Source of the DNA: a virus | Strand: one strand, 5' to 3' | IMG/VR virus record: IMGVR_UViG_3300046694_000246 | Coordinates: 1 to 33,346 of that record | Length of the DNA stretch: 33,346 nt | Shown: positions 7,677-13,153 of the stretch, in pieces | Layout: each line of letters starts with the position of its first letter | Numbering within the stretch: position 1 is the stretch's first letter | Notes under the pieces: model-generated | Database searches by the model: none | Told to the model about the DNA's origin: nothing | The model's input: only the letters and a program-made list of their open reading frames with translations | Program-made: the position numbers and the translations under genes

Positions 7677-9221
7677 CTACGAAGCGAATACGGGCTCGAT
7701 CCGCTTACGGTCGAACGGGCCGCCCTTCTTGCCGTCACGGGCGGGGTAGACGACGACGGCCGTAAGGACGCTGCGGATGACGATCCGCTGCCGCTCGATC
7801 GACATGCCGTCCCAGCCATCCCGCAGCAGCTCCGGGGTCACGGCGCGGACGGCAGCGGGGGCGGAGTAAGCCCGCAGGGCCCGCAGGTCCTTCTTCTCGC
7901 CCTCCAGTTGGTCCAGGGTCGTCATGTAGATGACGGCCCCGACCTTCTTCTCCTCCCAGAGGACCTTGATGTCCTTGATCTCCTGCTCGACGACGGCCAG
8001 GCGTGCTTCCTTCTCCGGCGTCCAGTCGGAGTGGACCTTCTCGGGGACCTTCCGCTGGGTGGACTTCTCGACGACCTGCCAGATCAGTTTCTTTATCAGA
8101 TCGTCCACGCGGGGGCCGGTGACGCCGAGTTTCCCGCAGGCCTCCGGACTCGTGGACGTCTGGTTGCAGTTGTAGGCGAAGGAGCTGGTCTTCTGGCCGC
8201 GCACCCATACCGGCTTGCCAACCATCGCGTAGCCGCAACGTCCGCACCGGACGATCCGCGAGAGCAGGTATTTCACCTGTGACTTGTGATCGTGGACGAC
8301 GTAGTTGCGCTTCTGCTGCTTCTCCCGCTCCTTCTTGGCGCCCTGGACGGCCTCGTACTTCTCGACGGAGCAGAGCGGTTCCCAGGGGCCCATGACGTAT
8401 TCGCCGTCGGCGTCGTATTGCAGCTCGCCGAGGTAAATGCGGATCCCTGCGTTACGCGGGCGAAGGATGATGGTCTTCACGCCCGCCCAGGTGTAGGGCT
8501 TTCCAGTGGCCTTGTTGAGCACGCCCTTGTCGAGGAAGAAGGTGGTGATGGTCGTGTTCTTGTCTCCGGCGATGTACATGTCCATCGCGATGTTGACGAT
8601 CCCGGCCGCGACAGGGTCCCTCTTCTCCCGGTCCTCTTCGAGCCAGCCGTAAGGGTGGGTGCCCCCGTGGTACTTCCCCTTCTCGGCGCGGTATTTGTTG
8701 TCGCGCTTGATTCGCCGGGAGGTGTCCTCGGAGGACTTGTTGGCGATGGAGACGTAGAGACGGGCGGAGAACCGGCCGTCGGAGGTGGTGAGGTCGAAGT
8801 TCTGCCCGGAAAGGGTGTCGAAGATGAGCCGCTTCTTCTTCTTCTCGGTGAAGTCCTCGTAGACGTCGATGTACTTTTCGAGGTCTCGCGGCTGCCGGGC
8901 GAAGCGGTCGATGTCGTAGGCGAGGACACCCGCGATTCGCTCGGCCTTGAGGTCGGCGTGCATGCGCAAGAAGTCCGTGCGCTTGACGTTGCGCTTGAAC
9001 GCGGACAGCCGGTGGTCCTCGTACCAGACCACGGAGCGCTCGTGCTTCTCGGCGAGGAAGCGAAGGTCTTCCTTCTGCTTGATGATCGCCTTGCGCTCCT
9101 CCTCGGCAGCCTCCTCCTCAGTGATCCTTCCGGCCTTCACCGCACGTCGCAGTTCAGCTACGTCAACGTCCGAGATCCGGAGGTAACCCCCCAGCGGACG
9201 ATCGTCTGCCCTGATACCCAC
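7677..9221 (-). CDS. int: Large serine recombinase (phage integrase)
   Basis: A 514-residue large serine recombinase. The catalytic serine is S17 in GYLRISD. The resolvase-domain DIDRFARQPRDLE motif and the long helix region with SARLYVSIAN follow. A recombinase domain covers roughly residues 170-290 (GGTHPYGW, NKATGKPYTWAGVKTIL). A zinc ribbon has CGRCGYAM and later CNQT and ACGK cysteines. A coiled coil follows (about 370-450). I chose the GTG at 9221 because the open frame further upstream overlaps a divergent gene and the inverted repeats; a predicted promoter would start the transcript almost at this GTG, suggesting a leaderless message. A GTG at 9272 is the alternative. Confidence 0.93.
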   Translation of the reverse strand: MGIRADDRPLGGYLRISDVDVAELRRAVKAGRITEEEAAEEERKAIIKQKEDLRFLAEKHERSVVWYEDHRLSAFKRNVKRTDFLRMHADLKAERIAGVLAYDIDRFARQPRDLEKYIDVYEDFTEKKKKRLIFDTLSGQNFDLTTSDGRFSARLYVSIANKSSEDTSRRIKRDNKYRAEKGKYHGGTHPYGWLEEDREKRDPVAAGIVNIAMDMYIAGDKNTTITTFFLDKGVLNKATGKPYTWAGVKTIILRPRNAGIRIYLGELQYDADGEYVMGPWEPLCSVEKYEAVQGAKKEREKQQKRNYVVHDHKSQVKYLLSRIVRCGRCGYAMVGKPVWVRGQKTSSFAYNCNQTSTSPEACGKLGVTGPRVDDLIKKLIWQVVEKSTQRKVPEKVHSDWTPEKEARLAVVEQEIKDIKVLWEEKKVGAVIYMTTLDQLEGEKKDLRALRAYSAPAAVRAVTPELLRDGWDGMSIERQRIVIRSVLTAVVVYPARDGKKGGPFDRKRIEPVFAS

Positions 9222-9226
9222 TCCCT

Positions 9227-9255
9227 GTACCCCAGCTTCAGCTACGCTTGTCAAA
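9227..9255 (-). promoter_or_regulatory. Predicted promoter of serine recombinase
   Basis: TTGACA (9250-9255) on the minus strand, with a weak -10 TACAGG (9227-9232) after a long spacer. It is flanked by GTACCCCAG and CTGGGGTAC inverted arms. Transcription would start near 9220, next to the GTG start. Confidence 0.4.
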
Positions 9256-9280
9256 CCGTCTGGGGTACACACTAGACGAG

Positions 9281-9336
9281 CCGTACGGAGTTCTGTCAAA
9301 GTTGGCACATGCGGAGTTCTACTCAACTCCGTACGG
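9281..9336. promoter_or_regulatory. 12-bp inverted repeat, operator or attP candidate
   Basis: CCGTACGGAGTT (9281-9292) and AACTCCGTACGG (9325-9336) are perfect inverted arms. Each arm contains the 8-base palindrome CCGTACGG. The interior has a further GGAGTT/AACTCC pair. The repeat lies in the gap between the serine recombinase and the divergent 41-codon gene. It could bind a regulator or the recombinase itself. Confidence 0.5.
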
Positions 9337-9368
9337 GACAGAGGCAGTAGACAGAGAGGTGACCTGCA

Positions 9369-9494
9369 ATGATGACGGACAGCGACTGGCTCGACCACTG
9401 GGTGTCAGCAGCCCCGACACTCAGCTCCGAGGTCCTGGAGACCATCACCCAGGCGATCGAGCAGGACGAAGACGACGAGCTACTGGCAGCCTAG
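9369..9494 (+). CDS. Tiny acidic protein divergent from serine recombinase
   Basis: A 41-residue protein with an AGAGGTGA ribosome site. It keeps the same W-L-x2-W-x3-A-P-x-L pattern (SDWLDHWVSAAPTLSS) as the 48-residue protein at 7483 and ends in an acidic tail (EQDEDDELLAA). Both genes are divergent from an integrase and both are followed within 15 bases by a terminator. The small size, acidity and position suggest a partner of the integrases, such as a directionality or control factor, or simply a shared passenger gene. No experimental link is known to me. Confidence 0.7.
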   Translation: MMTDSDWLDHWVSAAPTLSSEVLETITQAIEQDEDDELLAA

Positions 9495-9506
9495 CCGCCA
9501 ACGAAT

Positions 9507-9539
9507 AAGGCCCCCACCGAGCGATCGGGAGGGGGCCTT
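9507..9539. terminator. Bidirectional terminator hairpin
   Basis: AAGGCCCCC and GGGGGCCTT arms around a 15-base loop, between the converging 41-codon gene and the 86-codon minus-strand gene. Confidence 0.85.
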
Positions 9540-9541
9540 CG

Positions 9542-9802
9542 TCACGCTTCGCGCCTGGAGAGCACATCCAGGACTCCGAGGAGACTCTGCGCCCCTTGGT
9601 GGGCCTCCAGCAGACTCTCCGGCGTCGACTGCTTGCGGTAGTCATCCAGGGCCTTCGCGAGCCCGCTGCCGACCGCGTCCGCCCAGTCGAGCACGTCCCC
9701 CGTGGCAAGCCGGTCCAGCCTCTTGGCCGCCTTCGCACGGATGGGGTCGATCGTTCCTTCGCCGCCCCGAAGGGCTCGCTTCACATCAGCCCAAGAGCGC
9801 AC
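9542..9802 (-). CDS. Small helical protein, unknown
   Basis: An 86-residue protein with a GTG start inside the end of the preceding 39-codon gene, so the two are probably translationally coupled. It is mostly alpha-helical, with regular Leu/Ala spacing (AKRLDRLATGDVLDWADAVGSGLAKALDDY) and no membrane segment. No family recognised. It is the last gene of a leftward series running from 12.4 kb and stops at the terminator at 9507-9539. Confidence 0.75.
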   Translation of the reverse strand: MRSWADVKRALRGGEGTIDPIRAKAAKRLDRLATGDVLDWADAVGSGLAKALDDYRKQSTPESLLEAHQGAQSLLGVLDVLSRREA

Positions 9803-9897
9803 AGGACCTCGTGCTCCATTTCCATGTCGTCGTTCTTCTTGGCTACGAGTCGGCGGGCCGCCGCCTTCTCTTCCTCGGTGTTCTCAGACGACGAGTT
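9781..9897 (-). CDS. 39-residue helical peptide gene
   Basis: A short gene with an ATG start overlapping the end of the upstream gene (GATGAA lies inside that gene's last codons) and a stop overlapping the GTG of the next gene. The peptide is charged and helical (NTEEEKAAARRLVAKKNDDMEMEHEV). Tight overlap on both sides and reasonable codon use support it as real, but its size makes this less certain. No function can be proposed. Confidence 0.55.
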   Translation of the reverse strand, partial: NSSSENTEEEKAAARRLVAKKNDDMEMEHEVLCALGLM

Positions 9898-10183
9898 CAT
9901 CGGGCACCTCGTCGAATCTGTGGGCGTTGTCGCGGATCGAGTCCGTGGTGAGCGCGTCCTCTGTTCCCCGGACGGCTTCCAGCAAGGCTTCCTTTTCACT
10001 GCGCCCGGTATGACGCCAGCGGCCGAACACGACGCCCTTTCGCCATATCCGGATAATCCAGGAACTGGACCGGCGGTACGGTGGGTCCAGTTCATCGGTA
10101 GGCGCGGTATGAAGCAACGGTGTCTTTGGGGCCAGGTCGATGAACTGAACGAAGAAAGGCCCCACGTCATGGGTTCTAGGCAT
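9884..10183 (-). CDS. Unknown 99-residue protein
   Basis: A basic protein of 99 residues with no recognised domain. A central aromatic, basic stretch (SSWIIRIWRKGVVFGRWRH) is its main visible trait, and the C-terminal half is acidic and helical. It lies downstream of the KTSC-domain gene and overlaps the following short gene. Codons 24-26 are CTT CAT ACC, an exact copy of the recurrent in-frame word. An alternative frame is open over the same bases, but this one has the better overlap with its neighbours. Confidence 0.68.
   Translation of the reverse strand: MPRTHDVGPFFVQFIDLAPKTPLLHTAPTDELDPPYRRSSSWIIRIWRKGVVFGRWRHTGRSEKEALLEAVRGTEDALTTDSIRDNAHRFDEVPDELVV
10106..10114 (-). repeat. CTTCATACC word, copy in 99-codon gene
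   Basis: Exact copy on the sense strand; codons 24-26, Leu-His-Thr. Confidence 0.9.
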
Positions 10184-10222
10184 GACATGGAGCCTATTCT
10201 CCGGGCGGCCGGAAATGGTAAA

Positions 10223-10681
10223 TCAGTTAACGCCGGTCGGCTCGTCGAGATCGTGCTCCGGAGCATAGGCGAAGTTGTTCAGAACACGATTGATCCCCCG
10301 GCCCGGACTCTTCCAACGTTTCATGTTCCGCCACACATTCGGCGGGACGTTGTAGTAGCCGTAGACCTGACCGTTCCGGAATCGAACCCGTAGCGTCTGA
10401 GAATCCCTGTCGTAACCAGCGGCAAGAGTTCTCGGGCGCGGCGGATTGATAGAGGGGGTCGGCTGATACGGGAGAAGGTCGAAGTCGTCGCCGTCCTTGG
10501 CCAACTGGATTGCGTCGGCCAGCTCCTGGGACATGACCCTGCGGGATCCTGCTCGGGCGGCTGGGTTGGGTATCGAGATCGGGGGCTCGGGCTTGTTCAG
10601 GTCACCGAAGTCGAAGGACAACTGCTCGTAGGCGTTCGCGCGGTTGTTCCTCCCCCCGCGCTTGGGGTTGCGTGGTGCCAC
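10223..10681 (-). CDS. KTSC-domain protein
   Basis: A 152-residue protein with a GTG start and an AAGGAGA ribosome site. Residues 1-80 are basic, Pro-rich and probably disordered. Residues 84-140 match the KTSC domain pattern: AAGYDRDSQTLRVRF, then GQVYGYYNVPPNVW, then a short helix before the GRGINRVLNN end. KTSC domains are small beta-rich modules found in phage and bacterial proteins and named from lysyl-tRNA synthetase C-terminal relatives; their partner is often nucleic acid or unknown. The role in this phage is not clear from context. Confidence 0.8.
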   Translation of the reverse strand: MAPRNPKRGGRNNRANAYEQLSFDFGDLNKPEPPISIPNPAARAGSRRVMSQELADAIQLAKDGDDFDLLPYQPTPSINPPRPRTLAAGYDRDSQTLRVRFRNGQVYGYYNVPPNVWRNMKRWKSPGRGINRVLNNFAYAPEHDLDEPTGVN

Positions 10682-10755
10682 TGTGTCTCCTTACAAAAAC
10701 AGCCCCGACCCGGGTGGGACGAGGCTGTCAGTCCGGGCGATCAACCCCGGATGGA

Positions 10756-11184
10756 TCAGGCGGGAACGTTGTCCACCGTGGAGGCGGTGGCCGGGCCGTC
10801 CGTGGCGCCCGGAGCGGTGCTGGCGCCTGCGTTGGTCGTGCCCGCGTAGACAGCGGTGCCCGCGAGCAGGTCGTGCGGCTCCGGGCCGCCCGGGTGGGCC
10901 TTGGCCTCGTCGTGGGTCAGGACGACCAGACCGGCGTTCGAGGTGGCCGGGTGGATGCCCGCAGCGGCCTGCGCCTTGGGGTCCGGCAACTGCTTGGCGA
11001 CGAAGACCTGGCCGGGGATCGGGTCGGTGTTCTCGTACTTCGTGCCGTGCTGGACGGTCCAGCCCAGGTTCGGGTGGTCCCAGTCGGACGCGCGGCCGGG
11101 GACGATCTCCTGGACGGCAGCAGGGGTCTCGCCGACGGGAGCAGGTGTCTCGGCGACGGGAGCGCTCTTGGATGCAGCAGCCAC
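10756..11184 (-). CDS. Ala/Pro-rich protein with GWTVQ element, possible virion protein
   Basis: A 142-residue protein with a GTG start. The N-terminus is Ala/Pro/Val-rich and the C-terminus Ala/Gly/Thr-rich, both low in complexity. The centre (HPNLGWTVQHGTKYENTDPIPGQVFVAKQL) looks folded. The GWTVQ element is shared with the 43-codon gene upstream, where the same 16 bases (GCTGGACGGTCCAGCC on the plus strand) occur. The flexible ends suggest a surface or linker protein of the virion, which is inference only. Confidence 0.72.
   Translation of the reverse strand: MAAASKSAPVAETPAPVGETPAAVQEIVPGRASDWDHPNLGWTVQHGTKYENTDPIPGQVFVAKQLPDPKAQAAAGIHPATSNAGLVVLTHDEAKAHPGGPEPHDLLAGTAVYAGTTNAGASTAPGATDGPATASTVDNVPA
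11049..11064. repeat. 16-bp palindromic repeat, copy 1
   Basis: GCTGGACGGTCCAGCC, whose first 15 bases are a palindrome centred on one G. An identical copy lies at 11217-11232. Both encode the GWTVQ element in neighbouring genes. Confidence 0.7.
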
Positions 11185-11205
11185 TGGCTTCTTCTTTCGT
11201 AAGGG

Positions 11206-11337
11206 TTACCGGTTTTGCTGGACGGTCCAGCCTGGTTCTTTGACCGGGCCCTCTTCGTCCTCTGTTTGATTATGAGGGCAATCGGGGCCGGAATAGACAT
11301 GCTGGCCCTCTTGGAAGATGCAACTCGATACGTACAT
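11206..11337 (-). CDS. 43-residue small protein
   Basis: A short gene filling the gap between two larger ones. The ATG at 11337 is preceded by TAGGAG at good spacing, and the frame ends with TAA. The peptide begins MYVSSCIFQEGQHVYSGPDC and ends GPVKEPGWTVQQNR, so it has two Cys, is acidic in its middle and carries the GWTVQ element of its neighbour. It may be a partial duplicate of the GWTVQ-bearing segment. Function unknown. Confidence 0.6.
   Translation of the reverse strand: MYVSSCIFQEGQHVYSGPDCPHNQTEDEEGPVKEPGWTVQQNR
11217..11232. repeat. 16-bp palindromic repeat, copy 2
   Basis: Identical to 11049-11064; lies at the 3' end of the 43-codon gene. Confidence 0.7.
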
Positions 11338-11347
11338 AGGTGTGCTC

Positions 11348-11536
11348 CTACAGGGAACTGCCTGCCTCGGCATTCGAGCCTACCGGCATTCCCCCGGGAG
11401 TTTCCCATGGCTGGGATCCGGCGAATTGCTCTGCGGAAAGGAGAGCGCCGCGCAGGGGTGCCCCGTTGACGGTGAATGCGTAGCCGCCTGCGTAGGCGTC
11501 GCCGGTCGCGGGGATCGGTTCAGGTGTCTTCGGCAT
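11348..11536 (-). CDS. 62-residue small protein
   Basis: A short protein with an ATG start overlapping the end of the upstream gene by 17 bases. It is rich in Pro, Gly and Ala (MPKTPEPIPATGDAYAGGYAF), without charged clusters, membrane spans or cysteines. It looks like a flexible tail-fibre or capsid-associated peptide, but no family is recognised. It is transcribed leftward with its neighbours from about 12.4 kb. Confidence 0.6.
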   Translation of the reverse strand: MPKTPEPIPATGDAYAGGYAFTVNGAPLRGALLSAEQFAGSQPWETPGGMPVGSNAEAGSSL

Positions 11537-11726
11537 GGGAGCCCTCCCGGGCGGCCTCGAAGCCGGAGCGGAGCCGGGTCATCTTGACCTTGTAGGTGCG
11601 GAGCCGGGACATGTGCTCGCAGGCTGACTCGACTATGGCGCCTACCTCTTCGAGGCAGCGGTCGAGCAGGTCTTCGATGTCGGCGATGTCGTCGCGGGTC
11701 TCGCGCGTCTGGGGCAGCAGTGGCAT
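11520..11726 (-). CDS. 68-residue helical protein
   Basis: Starts at ATG 11726, one base after the stop of the membrane-protein gene. The peptide is almost wholly helical (TRETRDDIADIEDLLDRCLEEVGAIVESACEHM...), with charged residues in a heptad-like order and a basic C-terminal half. It may form a coiled coil with the neighbouring membrane protein, which also has a long charged helix. This pairing is inferred from adjacency. No family is recognised. Confidence 0.65.
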   Translation of the reverse strand: MPLLPQTRETRDDIADIEDLLDRCLEEVGAIVESACEHMSRLRTYKVKMTRLRSGFEAAREGSHAEDT

Positions 11727-11727
11727 C

Positions 11728-12033
11728 TCAGGAACTCCTCCGTCGGCGCGGCCGGGGAGTCTGGTCGCTCTGGAACAGGTCCAGTACGTCTTCGAGGACG
11801 TCGGTGACGGTGGCCTGTGCGGCGACGCTGTCCTGGGTGGCCTGCACCAGGTCTCGGGCGGCGGTGACCATCTGCTCGGCGAGGGGGACCACTTTCTCCG
11901 TAAGCGCGCGGAGCCTCTTGTTCTCTTCCACCTCGCGGCGGTAGGCCTTGCCAGAGACGACGACTTCAGTGACGAAGACCGCGAAGATGAAAGCCGCGAT
12001 CGGGCCGAGGACGAGGGGGTTGTCAACGGACAA
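11728..12033 (-). CDS. Single-span membrane protein, holin-like
   Basis: About 101 residues from the TTG at 12033, which has GGGGGCGG upstream; an in-frame ATG at 12072 would add 13 residues but lies inside a hairpin with a T-rich tail. Residues 5-28 form a membrane segment (LVLGPIAAFIFAVFVTEVVV). This is followed by a long charged helix (YRREVEENKRLRALTEKVVPLAEQM) and a basic RPRRRR tail. One N-terminal span plus a cytoplasmic coiled coil and a basic tail fits some small phage holins or spanin-like partners, but no lysin is adjacent. The function is therefore open. Confidence 0.65.
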   Translation of the reverse strand: MSVDNPLVLGPIAAFIFAVFVTEVVVSGKAYRREVEENKRLRALTEKVVPLAEQMVTAARDLVQATQDSVAAQATVTDVLEDVLDLFQSDQTPRPRRRRSS

Positions 12034-12069
12034 ACCACCGCCCCCTGAGTCCGAAGCGAGAAAAACGAA

Positions 12070-12126
12070 CATCCCGGGTACCGCCCGTCGCTTAATTGTG
12101 CTTGCGACTTAATGGTACCCGGGATG
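12070..12126 (-). terminator. Long hairpin with T-run, probable terminator
   Basis: CATCCCGGGTACC (12070-12082) and GGTACCCGGGATG (12114-12126) are perfect 13-base arms, with an inner GTCGC/GCGAC pair. On the minus strand the stem is followed by TTCGTTTTTC, the classic terminator tail. It lies after the HicA-like gene. The ATG at 12072 is in the stem, so a transcript reading through would have that codon hidden. Confidence 0.7.
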
Positions 12127-12138
12127 CCGTAATTGCTT

Positions 12139-12381
12139 TTAGATATGAAGACCGGCCTTCTTAAGCTGATTCTTGGCCTTGATCCAGCCAGGAGTAGCCC
12201 CGGTCAGGCCACTGATGCAGACCGTGTTCCCCTTTGGGTCGACCCACCGGATGTGGTTCCCTCCGGTGACTGTCACCGTCCATTTGTCCTTACGCGCCTT
12301 CTTTACGACCTTCTCGATCTCCTTGTCTGCTCCGAGTCGGCCAGAGCTGCTGCTGGCTACTGGTGCACCCTTGCGGGCCAT
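12139..12381 (-). CDS. HicA-like mRNA interferase fold protein
   Basis: An 80-residue basic protein. Residues 20-75 follow the HicA double-stranded-RNA-binding-like pattern: a helix (DKEIEKVVKKARKD), a strand, then TGGNHIRWVDPKGN with the His near residue 43 where HicA has its catalytic His, a strand pair, and a final helix ending LKKAGL. HicA toxins cut mRNA and are normally paired with HicB; no HicB-like gene is adjacent. It has its own promoter and a strong hairpin directly downstream, so it may be expressed alone, for example from the prophage. The last codons are CTT CAT ATC, near the recurrent word. Confidence 0.62.
   Translation of the reverse strand: MARKGAPVASSSSGRLGADKEIEKVVKKARKDKWTVTVTGGNHIRWVDPKGNTVCISGLTGATPGWIKAKNQLKKAGLHI
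12142..12150 (-). repeat. CTTCATATC, variant word copy
   Basis: One-base variant of CTTCATACC in the last sense codons (Leu-His-Ile) of the HicA-like gene. Confidence 0.5.
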
Positions 12382-12429
12382 GGGTCCGCCTTCCTGTTCA
12401 ATTGGGCTGTGCTGTTGTTTGGTAGCTAC

Positions 12430-12459
12430 AGACTAGGGTGACGGATTATCAGTTCGCAA
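12430..12459 (-). promoter_or_regulatory. Predicted promoter of HicA-like gene
   Basis: TTGCGA (12454-12459), an 18-base spacer and TAGTCT (12430-12435) on the minus strand, about 50 bases upstream of the start codon. Confidence 0.55.
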
Positions 12460-12577
12460 GCGGTTAGGGGGATTTACTTGACGTGACCCGAGCCACAAAC
12501 CACTGGTAACCCCTTGACCTGCGGAAACTTGCCTCCTTGGCATATGCCAATCTTCGACCGGTGTCTGCACAGCACGA

Positions 12578-12608
12578 AGCCCCGACTGCCATTGTGGCAG
12601 TCGGGGCT
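12578..12608. terminator. Strong terminator hairpin
   Basis: AGCCCCGACTGCC and GGCAGTCGGGGCT arms, perfect 13 pairs with a five-base loop, just downstream of the 172-codon gene. The rest of the 240-base gap holds the promoter for the HicA-like gene. Confidence 0.9.
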
Positions 12609-12622
12609 CGGCATCGCGAGGA

Positions 12623-13141
12623 TCAGGCCTCGACCCGGAGGGCTTCCAGGGTCTTGGCCAGCATCTCGGAGTACTCCTCCTGGTGGGCGGCGATCAGGGC
12701 GGCCACGGTCATCTCTGTGGCCTTTTCGAACCGCTCCCTGTCCCGCCTCTCGTCTCCGCGAGCCGTGATGGCCGCGTTGCTCTCGGCGCAGGCGTAGTAC
12801 AGACCGTTAGCCGCCAGGCCTGCGGATGGCAGCCCGATCGCGTACCACTCGGGACCGTTGTGGGCGAACACCAGGCCGTCCTTGAACATCTTCTCCAGCA
12901 GCCGCTCGGCGGCCGGGACGTTGATGACGCGGCGGGCCCAGGTGATCTCCGGGACGTTCCAGTTCCGGTCAGCGGTCGCCGATTGAGCGCACGCCACGAA
13001 GATGTCCTTCTTGCTCATGACGGCGTTGCCGAGGCGCTTCGGATCCCACTGGCCGAGGACGGCAAGGATGTCCTCCTTGGTGACCTCGACCTTCTCGGGC
13101 ACGGGGTCTCCGCCTACGGGGTAGCGACGGGGTCGGCTCAC
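12623..13141 (-). CDS. Unknown 172-residue protein
   Basis: GTG start with AAGGAGAG upstream. Residues 15-95 resemble a winged-helix layout (VTKEDILAVLGQWDPKRLGN ... ERLLEKMFKDGLVFAHNGPEWYAIG), with a helix pair followed by a short beta wing, so a DNA-binding role is possible. The C-terminal half is a long helix rich in Glu, Arg and Ala (ERRDRERFEKATEMTVAALIAAHQEEYSEML). The gene lies 12 bases after a larger unknown gene and ends at a strong terminator. The winged-helix reading is tentative. Confidence 0.75.
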   Translation of the reverse strand: MSRPRRYPVGGDPVPEKVEVTKEDILAVLGQWDPKRLGNAVMSKKDIFVACAQSATADRNWNVPEITWARRVINVPAAERLLEKMFKDGLVFAHNGPEWYAIGLPSAGLAANGLYYACAESNAAITARGDERRDRERFEKATEMTVAALIAAHQEEYSEMLAKTLEALRVEA

Positions 13142-13153
13142 TGTTGGCTCTCC

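Noticed and set aside
8286-9275. Open frame of 329 codons opposite the serine integrase
   Set aside because: Shadow of the integrase gene; Val/Leu/Asp-rich low-complexity product.
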